Source of the DNA: Ktedonobacter sp. SOSP1-85
GTDB taxonomy: Bacteria > Chloroflexota > Ktedonobacteria > Ktedonobacterales > Ktedonobacteraceae
NCBI RefSeq assembly: GCF_016587415.1
Contig: NZ_BNJI01000001.1
Span: forward strand, 186,001-250,000
Reading direction: 5' to 3'
Length of the DNA stretch: 64,000 nt
Below the pieces are notes generated by a model that searched no databases, was not told where the DNA came from, and worked only from the letters and a program-made list of their open reading frames with translations. The position numbers were made by a program, and so were the translations under genes. Shown here piece after piece: positions 36,729 through 45,903 of the stretch (position 1 is the stretch's first letter; each line of letters starts with the position of its first letter).

Positions 36729-37796
36729 ATGGATCAGACCAACGCACGCGGCTCCTGGTGGATTCGGCTCACTGCTCCGCCTGGAACTGCAAACTACGAT
36801 CAAGCGCCAACCTATCAGGAACGTGATCGTTTGCGCCGCGCTGGATTGACAAGCATTGTCGCCCCTGCCGTTTTTATTGCGCCTTTGTTATTGGTACAAC
36901 AGATAAGTGACCCAGGGACTCTAGCGGCTGTTATTTCCCTCATGATCGTTTCAGTCTTAGCTCTCTTCTTAAATAGGTTAGGCAGACAGCAATTTGCAGC
37001 TCTCCTTCTCATCCTCAGTATGGAAGCGATCATTGAAGGAACGATAGCTACCGCGCAAGGGGGATTAGGAAGCGGATGGCTTCTTACCTTTGATCTGTTT
37101 GCAGTGCCTCTTGTTGGAGCTGGAGTGTTGCTCAAGCGCAGTTATATCTGGTTTTTCGTGCTTCTGCACATAGCATTCATTTTAGGGGATTTTTATATCC
37201 TGCCTCATACAAAAGACCTGCAAGATCTTGTTGCTCTCTGGCACGGACCTAGCATTGCTTTTGCCAGGCCAATCATTCTTCAAATTTTACTTGGACCATT
37301 AACGTTCCTTGCCATACGTTCTATGGATCAAGCCATTGATCGTGCTAATCGAGCTGAGGAAGTGGCGGCACTGGAACGTGAGATAGCCAATAGCAAACAA
37401 CAACTCGAACGTGACGCCCAAACCTTGAGAGAGGCCCTCGCCCAAATGGCAAGTGGAAATTTCAAAGTGCGCGCTCAGGTACCACAAGGCACGGTCCTCT
37501 GGGATATCGCCCGCTCCATCAATAACATGCTCCAGCGCCTTGAACGCTATGGCATGTCAGAGCACGAATTAAACCGTACTAGGCAAGAAGCACAGATCCT
37601 CGCTTCGGCGCTGGACGATCTTGCGGCAGGTCGCCGCCCTCTCTGGCCCAACCGTACGGGTACACTCCTTGACCCTATCATTGACCGGCTTACCGCTATG
37701 TCAGGCTCGGTAGCTCCTAACCGTTCAGCACAAGCGCAACCAACAGCGCAACCACACCGACCTCCAACCCAACAGCTTCCACGACGCCAACCATAA
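36729..37796 (+). CDS. Membrane protein with HAMP-like cytosolic tail
   Basis: 355 residues. Five to six hydrophobic helices (about 42-58, 64-82, 88-104, 117-134, 138-156, 180-197) are followed by a coiled coil (REVAALEREIANSKQQLERDAQTLREALAQM) and a HAMP-like segment (ASGNFKVRAQVPQGTVLWDIARSINNMLQRLE), then a Pro/Gln-rich end. No kinase, cyclase or methyl-accepting part is present. AAGGAG upstream; 18 bp after the LuxI homologue, so co-transcribed. It may sense or export the signal, but that is inference. Confidence 0.8.
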   Translation: MDQTNARGSWWIRLTAPPGTANYDQAPTYQERDRLRRAGLTSIVAPAVFIAPLLLVQQISDPGTLAAVISLMIVSVLALFLNRLGRQQFAALLLILSMEAIIEGTIATAQGGLGSGWLLTFDLFAVPLVGAGVLLKRSYIWFFVLLHIAFILGDFYILPHTKDLQDLVALWHGPSIAFARPIILQILLGPLTFLAIRSMDQAIDRANRAEEVAALEREIANSKQQLERDAQTLREALAQMASGNFKVRAQVPQGTVLWDIARSINNMLQRLERYGMSEHELNRTRQEAQILASALDDLAAGRRPLWPNRTGTLLDPIIDRLTAMSGSVAPNRSAQAQPTAQPHRPPTQQLPRRQP

Positions 37797-37808
37797 GCCA
37801 CACGCTTC

Positions 37809-37858
37809 AAAAAAGCACGCTACACAGAATGCACATTCTCGCGTAGCGTGCTTTTTCT
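37809..37858 (+). terminator. Rho-independent terminator
   Basis: Stem AAAAAGCACGCTAC / GTAGCGTGCTTTTT with a 19-nt loop, ending in a T-run, 12 bp after the membrane protein. It closes the LuxI operon and may work in both directions. Confidence 0.85.
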
Positions 37859-37953
37859 TGTGTGAAAACAAACAGATTAGTCACCCCCTGGGTGACGGCT
37901 GCCAATGGTCACAAGGCGCGTGCCTGGTGCTCATTGTGACACGGAACTGACAG

Positions 37954-38172
37954 TCACACTTGGGTATAATAACTCTCGATTACTTCAGGGCCTTCATGTC
38001 TTTTTTGCACTCGTCGAACATCCCCAGGATGCGCGGGTAATGATGATATCCCAGATACCCCAAAAGAATTCACTTTTTTCGGGTTTCCCTTCTTTGCGGC
38101 CTCTCGTAGCCATCGATACATCGTGGCACGAGAAATGTGTAGCTCGTCACAAATCTCGTTAACGGGTCTGCC
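37954..38172 (-). pseudogene. Serine recombinase, C-terminal HTH fragment
   Basis: Minus frame: GRPVNEICDELHISRATMYRWLREAAKKGN is the resolvase/invertase HTH; a tail follows to TGA 37954. The catalytic part is missing where the IS6 element begins at 38175. Not contiguous with the N-terminal recombinase fragment at 21607. Confidence 0.75.
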
Positions 38173-38174
38173 AG

Positions 38175-39161
38175 GGTTCTGTCAGAACTCAAACAACCCC
38201 TTGGCGGAGCGGTCAGACTTCTAGTATGCTGATCCCACGAAAACAGGATTGGATGAGGAGCATTGACTGATGAACTGTCCCCATTGTGCTGCCACTACCA
38301 CTAAGAATCGAGCGAAGAAAACCAAACTGGGTTATGCGACATTCTCCTGCCCTCATTGTCACTGTGCTTTCAACGAGCGAACTGGTACTCCCTTCAACTA
38401 CCTGGAATTTCCTACCGATATTGTTTTGCTCGTCGTTTTCTGGCGCCTGCGTTACAAACTGAGCCTGCGTGATCTTGCTGAAATGTTTTTAGCGCGTGGT
38501 TTCATCTTTACGCACGAGGCCGTTCGCGATTGGGAAGCACGATTCGCCCCACTGATAGCGGAGCAGTTGCGAATCAAGCGGCATGGGAAGGCGGGAAGAT
38601 CCTGGCACGTTGACGAAACCTACCTGAAAGTGCGTGGGAAGTGGTGTTATTTGTATCGAGCTATCGACCAGGATGGAAAGCTGGTGGATTCCATGCTGAG
38701 TGAGAAGCGGAATATGGAAGCGGCTAAACGTTTTTTTCGACAGGCTGTTGACGTTGTTGGTCACATTCCCGAGCAGGTGACGACAGATGGGCATAGTTCC
38801 TATCCGCGAGCAATTCGTGAGATAATGGGCAGCGATGTTGTCCATCGAACGAGTAAATATCTCAACAATCGGTTGGAGCAAGACCACCGTGGAATCAAAC
38901 AACGATACTATCCAATGCGCGGTTTTGGAACAGTTGAAGGGGCAGCACGCTTCTGTTGTGCCTTCGACGAATTGCGCAATTATCTTCGTCCTCGTCGCAC
39001 CATGGGTGAAGCAGTCTCTCTCCTAGAACAACGACAGGTTTTTCTCCAGCGTCTTGCTGCTCTCCAGACAGCTATACAAGCAGCCTCATAGGTCAACGAG
39101 CGAGAGGTGAGCCTTCCATTCGTCCGAGAAGCTTTTCTGTGATCTCAGTTCTGACAGAACC
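38175..39161. mobile_element. IS6-family element, GGTTCTGTCAGAACTCA ends
   Basis: 987 bp with 17-bp inverted repeats (one mismatch). Same element type as 51941-52906, in opposite orientation. Flanks are unrelated gene fragments (recombinase tail, pentapeptide protein), without target duplication. Confidence 0.9.
38270..39091 (+). CDS. IS6-family transposase with N-terminal zinc ribbon
   Basis: 273 residues. MNCPHCAATTTKNRAKKTKLG YATFSCPHCHCAF is a CxxC/CxxC ribbon; then LEFPTDIVLLVVFWRLRYKLSLRDLAEMFLARG, DDE core WHVDETYLKVRGKWCYLYRAID, QVTTDGHSSYPRAIREI and LNNRLEQDHRGIKQRY. Intact catalytic residues. Close homologue of the copy at 52001-52822. Confidence 0.93.
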   Translation: MNCPHCAATTTKNRAKKTKLGYATFSCPHCHCAFNERTGTPFNYLEFPTDIVLLVVFWRLRYKLSLRDLAEMFLARGFIFTHEAVRDWEARFAPLIAEQLRIKRHGKAGRSWHVDETYLKVRGKWCYLYRAIDQDGKLVDSMLSEKRNMEAAKRFFRQAVDVVGHIPEQVTTDGHSSYPRAIREIMGSDVVHRTSKYLNNRLEQDHRGIKQRYYPMRGFGTVEGAARFCCAFDELRNYLRPRRTMGEAVSLLEQRQVFLQRLAALQTAIQAAS

Positions 39162-39163
39162 AT

Positions 39164-39391
39164 TTGAGCAAGGCCAATTTCAGCGGGGCCGATCTCAGCG
39201 GAGCAGACCTGCGCGGTGCCGATCTGCGCACGGCAAACCTGAGCAACGCTAATTTACGCGCGGCCAAACTTGATGGGCTTAATCTTCTGGCAGCAAATGT
39301 TACTATGGCACAACTTCTTCAAGCCAAATCACTTGAAGGAACAATCATGCCAATCCAGACTGAGGCTGAAACAACGAGAGACATCCCATAA
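39164..39391 (+). pseudogene. Pentapeptide-repeat protein, C-terminal fragment
   Basis: SKANFSGADLSGADLRGADL RTANLSNANLRAAKLDGLNL shows eight A(N/D)LXX repeats, followed by a short non-repeat tail. The frame opens with TTG 3 bp after the IS6 end, so the upstream repeats were removed by that element. The beta-helix would be too short to be useful alone. Confidence 0.8.
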
Positions 39392-39477
39392 TTACTGCAA
39401 GGGTTATTAATTTCTGGGAGAGGCCTTGTAACTACTGCCAAATAATTATGCCCCCTGCCCCGAGAGAGGAGAATCCA

Positions 39478-39696
39478 ATGAAGCATAATGACGGAGTGAA
39501 ATTTGCGAGTTTACATCAACAAATTGAAACCATCAAATTAAGTATAGACCTGGCTGCAATACAAACAAACCCGCAAGATTATCACCTCTTTATGGACATC
39601 GTGAAAGCTCATCTGAGAGCCTTACACCGGACGGTTGAGTATTTTGAAGTGTTGGCGGAACAAGACCCCAAAGCACTGACTGCTCAATCTGACTGA
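39478..39696 (+). CDS. Hypothetical 72-residue helical protein
   Basis: AGAGGAGA precedes ATG 39478. MKHNDGVKFASLHQQIETIK then LSIDLAAIQTNPQDYHLFMDIVKAHLRALHRTVEYFEVLAEQDPKAL; predominantly helical, soluble. 87 bp after the pentapeptide fragment on the same strand. Not recognised. Confidence 0.6.
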   Translation: MKHNDGVKFASLHQQIETIKLSIDLAAIQTNPQDYHLFMDIVKAHLRALHRTVEYFEVLAEQDPKALTAQSD

Positions 39697-39818
39697 CCTC
39701 GTTCAATCCCGCAAACCCAGAGTTGCAAAATACACCCTCGAGGCTACCCCTCGAACCGTGTGTACCCTCATTTGATGAAGAGCGGTGCTTGGTTCCAGGG
39801 ATAGCCAACAGGCATAGA

Positions 39819-40967
39819 TTATGCCGCGGGCTTAAGCACGACTTTGGTCCAACCATTATCGCGCGCATCAAAGTGTTGATACGCGTCGGGGGCTTGCTCT
39901 AAGGGCAACCTGTGCGAGACGATAAACGATGGCTTCGCCTTCCCCAGGTGAATGAGGTCGCGCAGGTGACGATTGTAGTCCTTCACATTGCACTGTCCTG
40001 TCCCGATACTCTGACCCTTAAACCACAGGAGACCCCAATCGAAGGCAATCTCGCCTTGCTTGTAGAGGGGATCTTGTGGAGCTGGATCGTTAGGAACATA
40101 GACGCCAACGACCCCAATCCCTCCGGTGAACTTTACTGAACGCACCAGGTTATTCATGGTCATGTTGGGATGCTCATGCCCCTGAGGATCATGTGCCTGA
40201 TAGCCCACGCACTCACAGCCTCGATCTGCACCCCTCCCATTCGTAAGTTGCAGGACACGCTCGATGGGATCTTCCTTTGAAAAATCAATTGGGATGGCCC
40301 CAATGGACTCGGCAAGCTTGAGTCGGTCCGGGTGGAAATCGACAACCATGACCTTGCTCGCCTCCTTGAGCGTCGCAGAGTAGGCTGCCATTAATCCCAC
40401 CGGGCCTGAGCCATAGATGACGACGGTATCGCCCGGTTGCACACAGGCTAGCTGCGTTGCATGCCAACCAGTCGGAAAGATGTCAGCAACCATGACGTAA
40501 TCGTCCTGCTTCTCACGGGCGTCCTCTGGCAACCGTAGGCAGTTAAAATCGGCATATGGGACTCGGAGGTATTGTGCCTGCCCACCCTGGTATGGTCCCA
40601 TATCAGCAAAGCCATATGCTGCACCAGCCATCTTTGGATCTGGATTGGTCGTGAGGCAGAAAGCAGTCAAGCCCTTCTCACAATTGCGACAGAAGCCACA
40701 ACTAACGTTAAAGGGGAGGCAGACCATGTCGCCAACCTTGATCCTGTCAACAGCATTTCCAATCTCAACAACTTCGCCAAGATTCTCATGGCCGAAGACT
40801 CGGCCCTTTTCGAAGTCAGTGCGACCTTCGTACATGTGCAAATCGGAACCACAAATGTTGGTAGTGGTAACCTTTACCAACGCATCGGTCGGGCGCTCGA
40901 TTTTTGGATCTGGCACATCTTGAATACTAACGCTACGCGGTCCGTTGTAGACAACTGCTTTCATCAT
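39819..40967 (-). CDS. fdhA: Zinc-dependent alcohol dehydrogenase, glutathione-independent formaldehyde dehydrogenase type
   Basis: 382 residues. Catalytic zinc ligands C39, H60 and E61 (NICGSDLHMYEGR; FGHENLGEV) and structural zinc cysteines C90, C93, C96 and C104 (CGFCRNCEKGLTAFC). The Rossmann motif is YGSGPVGLMAAYSA with acidic VVDFHPDR for NAD. The long loop NPDPKMAGAAYGFADMGPYQGGQ is typical of the glutathione-independent formaldehyde dehydrogenase group. It oxidises formaldehyde or other short aldehydes with NAD bound. Gene symbol by family resemblance. Confidence 0.88.
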   Translation of the reverse strand: MMKAVVYNGPRSVSIQDVPDPKIERPTDALVKVTTTNICGSDLHMYEGRTDFEKGRVFGHENLGEVVEIGNAVDRIKVGDMVCLPFNVSCGFCRNCEKGLTAFCLTTNPDPKMAGAAYGFADMGPYQGGQAQYLRVPYADFNCLRLPEDAREKQDDYVMVADIFPTGWHATQLACVQPGDTVVIYGSGPVGLMAAYSATLKEASKVMVVDFHPDRLKLAESIGAIPIDFSKEDPIERVLQLTNGRGADRGCECVGYQAHDPQGHEHPNMTMNNLVRSVKFTGGIGVVGVYVPNDPAPQDPLYKQGEIAFDWGLLWFKGQSIGTGQCNVKDYNRHLRDLIHLGKAKPSFIVSHRLPLEQAPDAYQHFDARDNGWTKVVLKPAA

Positions 40968-41334
40968 ATTTCCCCAAGCACACGGGTGTGCGTTTGTACA
41001 TGTCAGTGACTACGATGTAACTCACTTCCTCGATGAGAAGAAGGGCGCTTACACGATAAAGAGACACGGAATCAGGAAATACATACGCGGGCATCAAAAA
41101 ACCGCCCGTGTATTTTTCAGCGTATTCCACACAGGTCAACCAAATATACGACTGTACAGAATATAATTAATTGTGCAATTAAGCGTATCTTTTATGGATA
41201 ACACAATGTGGAAAGACCAAAGGTAACATAACAATAGGGAATTTTTATTTTTGGCAGAACCCGATTTAAGCGTTCAATAATCTCGTGATCAGCTTTGTGG
41301 TGGCAGAGGGGGACGGGACATTACTACCGGGCAC
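40968..41334. other. Intergenic upstream of fdhA
   Basis: 367 bp. A stem ATACGCGGGC/GCCCGTGTAT (41083-41113) is followed by ATTTTTC, a possible terminator facing plus. The AT-rich part around 41160-41270 may hold the fdhA promoter but no clear boxes. No gene. Confidence 0.4.
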
Positions 41335-41649
41335 CTCATCGCCTCACAGACCTCTTATGTGTCAACTCCTGGTGCCAGAAACGCCAGCACCCTTCCAGCG
41401 GCAGAGAACCTCTTCCCTGCCTATCCACTGATGACCACAGCCTGGTGAGCACTGACCAGCGTAGAGGTCCTGCCAGAGCAGCCAACCAACGTAGTTGTCG
41501 CGCTGGGCGATTCGGCGACAGATGGTGCTTTCTCCACCGTTGATACGAACAGGCGGTATCCAGATTACCTGGCTCATCGGCTTGCAGCCCGCGGGAAAGC
41601 AGGCATTCTGTCAGTCCTCAATGCTGGCATCAGTTGGAATGAGTTGCTA

Positions 41650-42838
41650 GTGCAAGATTACGAAACCATTTCGGAAAGAGTTAAATGTGGTTCATACGAG
41701 CACCCATAGTAAGCGCAGACCCGGCTGGCTAATTGATGGGCCGAAAGCAAGCCATCAAGTTCGACCACATTGCGCTTGCCATGGACCCACTTTGGTTCAA
41801 TCGGATTGAGCCAGGGGCTTTTGGTGGGCAGTTGAAAAGGCAAAATCCGAACGCCTTGATGGGATTGCTTAACGGTGAGGTTGTGTTCCCGGATCCAGGT
41901 ACGTACCATCTTGCTCACATGCCAGGAGGCATTGTCCCAAATGAGGAGCCAATGCCGTTTGCCTTGTGCTGCCAAGTGCTGGCAACACCAATCCAGAAAC
42001 TGAATGGTGATATCGCTGACTGGGCGTCCCGTGACAAAACGGAGCCACATCTCCTCTCGTAGAGGATCATCATGGCTCCCTTGTTGCCAGAGGACGCCAT
42101 AACAAGCCAGTGCTTTGGGGTCAGGATCATCCTTTAGCCAGGATTGCTCAACCAGACGGACGGGGTGCTCTGCGTCTTGCCAGGCGTGGAGGCGAGGAAG
42201 AGCAAAGCGACTCCACCAGACCTCGTCAAGGAAGCCAATGGCCCAGTCGGACTGAAGGCTCGCGTAGGCAATCAACCGTTGCCGAGCGTTTTTTTTACTT
42301 GGTATTGTGGGTCGGGACTAGTAATCCAGTGCTTGGCGCGTTTCCAACTGGTTCCCAAGCGTTTGAGCGCACGGCACACGCTCGTGACGCTGGTCGCAGT
42401 CGGAATGATTCCTTGTTCGAAGCTGATCTTGGCAACCAGAGGCAAGCTCCACAGGCTGCGGTTGAGCCCAAAGTCGCGAGGGCTGCGGTGCAAGAGGTCT
42501 TGCAACGCCTCTAACGCGTCGTCGGGAATGCTTGTGCGAAGGTGATGTGGGCGGCAGGACTCGCGCTTGAGCACGGCGAGTCCGCGCTCGTTGAAGCCTT
42601 TGATGACATTGCGAACGGTCTGGTCGTCGCAACCCAGTTGCTTGGCTATGGCTCTGGCATGTTCGTGACGAGCACTTGCCAAGAGAATCTGGCAGCGACG
42701 CAACACAAAGGCTGAGGAGGAACGTAATCTTGCCTGGATCTCGTTTTGTTCGTTTTCGGTGAGTGGCCGGATGAAGATGGGTGCTTTCATACCTATTCAT
42801 ATCGGTTCACTTTCCTACTTTCTTTCGTTCTACTGCAC
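41650..42838. mobile_element. IS630-family element with TA target duplication
   Basis: 1189 bp flanked by TA at 41648-41649 and 42839-42840, as expected for IS630/mariner insertion. Ends GTGCA.../...TGCAC with scattered further matches. Inserted in the SGNH hydrolase gene. Confidence 0.92.
41658..42790 (-). CDS. IS630-family transposase, two overlapping frames
   Basis: First frame 42790-42272 (172 aa): MKAPIFIRPLTENEQNEIQA, HTH region ARAIAKQLGCDDQTVRNVIKGFNERGLAVL. Second frame 42275-41658 (205 aa): WAIGFLDEVWWSRF (D), LLIWDNASWHVSK (D), PTKSPWLNPIEPKW (E). The join is an A8 run (T8 at 42289-42296 on plus): a -1 slip on it turns VKK-TLGNG-stop into VKKNARQRLIAYA. Programmed frameshifting is the likely route to the full 370-residue enzyme. 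Confidence 0.9.
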
Positions 42839-43052
42839 TAGCCACACGGTTTCCCGCCACAGGTAAGGCGACAGTGCAGCGCTTTGCCTGGGATGTGCTG
42901 GGTCAGGCAGCCGTAACAGATGTGGTTATCCAGATTGGGATCAACGATCTGCACAATAATGCGCAAGCAAGCACAATTATCGATGGCATACAACAGCTTG
43001 CCACACTGGCGCGAACACATCATCTGCGCATCTTTGGTTCAACGATCTTACC

Positions 43053-43160
43053 GGTATTGTCAACTTAGCGAGAGAATAGAAGAGCTTTTCTAAAAAGAAT
43101 GATGAGAGGAAAGGAAGACTCTCTATGTCAAGCCCTAAAATGACCAATGTGAAACCAGGC
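43053..43160. mobile_element. Solo end of an IS6-type element
   Basis: GGTATTGTCAACTT at 43053, followed by GAATAGAAGAGCTTTTCTAAAAAG, matches the 3' end of the remnant at 17311. The rest of the element is missing. It cuts off the SGNH hydrolase. Confidence 0.65.
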
Positions 43161-43217
43161 AAACATGAAGAAGGCAGGAGGAAGAACTATGCTTTCAACA
43201 CGGCATGAAGGAGTGTA

Positions 43218-43277
43218 CCACGCCGCTCAGGCGCGTCAAGCCGCTCCGCTTTCCTTGACACGCCTGAGCTTGCGTGG
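43218..43277. repeat. Imperfect hairpin
   Basis: CCACGCCGCTCAGGCG (43218) pairs with CGCCTGAGCTTGCGTGG (to 43277) with few mismatches, loop about 13 nt. It lies 95 bp downstream of the IS110 remnant and may belong to its end. Confidence 0.5.
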
Positions 43278-43371
43278 TCAAAAAAAGACATGCCGAGTTG
43301 AAAGGCAAAAAACAGGCGTCTGTTTTGCCTGGGAGGAAGAGCGCTTTGCTCAGCTCTGGTCAGTTCAGCAC

Positions 43372-43714
43372 TCACGCCGCACGAGGCGCATGCAGGCGTC
43401 TGGCTTGTTCAAAGATCGCAGGCTGGTAGGCTTCTCGTTTGAGCCACAGCGCAAAGAGAATGCGTCCCCAGACATTGGCCAGCGCACGGACAGCGACGCT
43501 GTGGCTTTTGCCTTCCCGACGTTTGCGCTCATAGTACTCGCTGGCCCAGGCTTCGGTCTGGATGCTTTGCCAGGCGAACTGCTGCAGCACGTTGCGCAAC
43601 GGCTTGATGCAGGCATAGCGTCGATGCGGTTTGGTATACTTGCCACTTTCATAGGGCACGGGCTCGGTGCCAGCCAAGGCTTGCAAACTGGCAGCATCAT
43701 ACGCCGCTCCAATT
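43372..43714 (-). pseudogene. IS110-family transposase, C-terminal remnant
   Basis: AAYDAASLQALAGTEPVPYE SGKYTKPHRRYACIKPLRNVLQQFAWQS ... ASEYYERKRREGKSHSVAVRALANVWGRILFALW is the Transposase_20 region and tail. The N-terminal RuvC-like part is absent. Confidence 0.8.
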
Positions 43715-43862
43715 CATGGAGGTTTTTAGATCACCCAAGTATGAGAGTATCTCATTGGCTCAGTGGATGGGTGTGACGCCGCCCTGGTTAGTGCAGGGAA
43801 ACCTGAATGTATCACAGGCGTTCATGAGCAAACTACCGACGAAGAAACCGTTCCTTATTTAA

Positions 43863-44846
43863 GAGAGTGTCGTAAGAGGCTCAGAGAGCCAGGAGTAAAC
43901 TGAAAGGAGACAACAAAGGGACGCGAGAAACTGAACAAGAAGGAGCCAAACCTGATGAATGAGAGCCTCACCAGAAAGCGCTATCCATCGGATCTCACCG
44001 ATGCTCAATGGGAGTTGTTGGCCCCCTTCATTCCACCACCTTCTCCCAACACCACCCAGGAGGTGATTGCCAGACGAGAAATCGTCAATGGTATCCTTTA
44101 TGTCCTGCGGACAGGATGTTCTTGGCGGCAAATGCCCCATGACCTGCCCAATGGCAAAACAGTGTATCACTACTTCCGTTGTTGGAAACGCGATGGAACC
44201 TGGGAGAGAGCGATGCATGCCTTGCGCCGCCAGGTGCGTGGCTCGATAGGGCGAGAGCAAGAACCAAGCGCCGCCATCATCGATAGCCAATCCAGTAAGA
44301 CCAGTCCTGTCCCAGGCATCGAGCGTGGTTACGATGGTGGGAAAAAAAATTTGGGGACGCAAACGACACCTCCTGGTTGATACGCAAGGCTTTCTGCTGG
44401 CGGTCAAAGTGCTGGCAGCCAATATCGCCGATGTGACCGGTGCCCGCCTCTTCTTAGAGGGACTTGCCCAACGGTTCCCACGTCTCTCGCATCTGTTTGC
44501 CGATCATGGTTATGATGGGGAACCCTTCGAGCAATGGCTCGGTGAACATCTTGGATGGGAGATCGAAATTGTCCCCCAGCAAGAACATGAGGCGCAGACG
44601 CAGTGGATGCTTGTCAATGGGCAACCCATCCAGATTCGCACCCCAAAGGGAGGCTTCCAGGTTCAGCGCAAGCGCTGGATTGTCGAACGGACCTTCGGCT
44701 GGCTCATCCGCTTTCGGCGGCTGGCACGCGATTATGAGGGGTTGCCCTCCAGCAGCGAGGCATTCATCCAGATCGCTTCTATTCGTCTGTTCTTGACCCG
44801 TTTAGCTCCTTCCAAGTACTAGTTTTTCATCTTAAGTCACACTCTA
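43863..44846. mobile_element. IS5-family element (IS427-like)
   Basis: AGAGTGTCGTAAGA-like left end (43863) and the complement ACACTCT (to 44846) bracket one transposase read in two frames. The repeats are short; ends approximate. Confidence 0.7.
43955..44822 (+). CDS. IS5-family transposase in two frames
   Basis: Frame 1 (43955-44380): YPSDLTDAQWELLAPFIPPP (DUF4096-type start), VNGILYVLRTGCSWRQMPHDLPNGKTVYHYFRCW, AAIIDSQSSKTSPVPGIERGYDGGKK. Frame 2 (to 44822): KIWGRKRHLLVDTQGFLLAVKVLAANIADVTGA, HLFADHGYDGE, WIVERTFGWLIRFRRLARDYE. The switch is at an A8 run (44341-44348) and needs a +1 (or -2) shift. It could be programmed frameshifting as in the IS427 group, or a mutation. Confidence 0.88.
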
Positions 44847-44929
44847 AATCGGTGTGAGAGAGGAGGAAGTGGAGCGGTTTCTCCAGAAAATGTTGTCCAA
44901 TGTGTAGGATTGGGGCAAGTGTGCAGATT

Positions 44930-45015
44930 TCGGGTGCCTAAGCGACAGGGTTACCCCTGTCGCACGCTTCAGAACCGGACGTGACTCGTTAGAGTCATCC
45001 AGCTCCTCAATGATT
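44930..45015 (-). ncRNA. Group II intron RNA remnant
   Basis: On the minus strand, GAGGAGCTGGATGACTCTAA, then CACGTCCGGTTCTGAAGCGT and GCGACAGGGGTAACCCTGTCGC match the conserved RNA that flanks bacterial group II intron maturase genes (GAGCCGGATGA ... ACGTCCGGTTCTG). No maturase gene is next to it. Relic. Confidence 0.65.
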
Positions 45016-45376
45016 TAGCTCTTGTCATATAATTCACCAGAAGCGATCATGAGCCATATTTTGGCAGTGAATTGGCCACCTTTGCGCCAGAAGCATTTGG
45101 ATGAGATGTGTAACTCTCCAAAGCTGTATTTTCATTCTGTACGCTTCAAATAAGCCTAGAACTGGCCTGAACCTACATTTAGATTAAAACATGGTTTGTG
45201 AAGCATATTATGCCGATGTACCTGTGAAGCATATCGTAGGCAAGTTTTGCCACATTATGCTTTAACGTTCAAGAGCCTTTGTGGGTCCGACTGGATTATA
45301 CACTGACTCTCATATCTGAGCCTGCTGGCTTTGGTAAAACAACTGGTAATAAGCGTGAAGACGTAGCAGGTTTTGA

Positions 45377-45488
45377 GGGTCTGGCTCACTTTCGGTGGAA
45401 AAACACAGCAAAAGATCGCTGCAGAAGCCACCCAAGCTCTTTCTTTTCAATTGTTGATGAGCTTAAACACCGAAAGTGAGCCAGACCC
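45377..45488. repeat. 112-bp MITE-like element
   Basis: GGGTCTGGCTCACTTTCGGT (21 bp with the next G) at 45377-45397 is exactly complementary to 45468-45488. The 70-bp interior has no gene. Confidence 0.85.
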
Positions 45489-45559
45489 GATTTTGCACTG
45501 AAGGGTGGGAATGTGCTCTGAATCATGGGAATTTGTGATTTGACAATCTCTTTGAATCT

Positions 45560-45677
45560 TACGCAACCTCGCTGGCATTGAGCAGAAACTCTTCACTTGA
45601 AAGTACGTATACCTGCACAGAAAGCCGCAACACTTTTTTGATTGTATCTCATCTCTCCCGATCAGCGAGGTTGCGTA
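45560..45677. repeat. 118-bp MITE-like element
   Basis: TACGCAACCTCGCTG at 45560-45574 is exactly complementary to 45663-45677. Different family from the element 70 bp to its left. The surrounding 45016-45903 contains no gene I can support. Confidence 0.75.
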
Positions 45678-45903
45678 TGAGCCATAAACTGACCAGCAGC
45701 CTCTTGACCTATAAAATGTCAAAAAAGGACAAACCGATTGGCAAACCACAGAATTGATGCTTCGATGCCTGAGAGAACCACTCCACATCTGGCTTTTTCC
45801 ATCGATACCTTGTAAATTCATCTGAAAACGCTCGGCGAGAAAGACCCCCCCAATCCAGTAAGAACTGGCTGAAAGAACAGATATTCTGTTGTTAGCGATC
45901 CTA

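Larger units (their letters stand above)
41335..43049 (+). pseudogene. SGNH/GDSL-type hydrolase gene split by IS630
   Basis: Frame 1 reads LIASQTSYVSTPGARN ... LMTTAW, an in-frame TGA at 41446-41448, ALTSVEVLPEQPTNVVVALGDSATDGAFSTVD (block I GDS with the catalytic Ser), and LSVLNAGISWNELL to 41649. After the IS630 it resumes at 42841: ATRFPATGKATVQRFAWDVLGQ, VVIQIGINDLHNNAQAS (block III GxND) and LATLARTHHLRIFGSTILP, ending at an IS6 relic at 43053. Removing IS630 restores GAG TTG CTA GCC ACA with no gap. The 3' end with the catalytic Asp-His is lost. Confidence 0.85.

Noticed and set aside
21607..38172. Serine recombinase halves at 21607 and 37954 as one split gene
   Set aside because: They are on opposite strands 16 kb apart, and nothing shows they belong to the same original gene.
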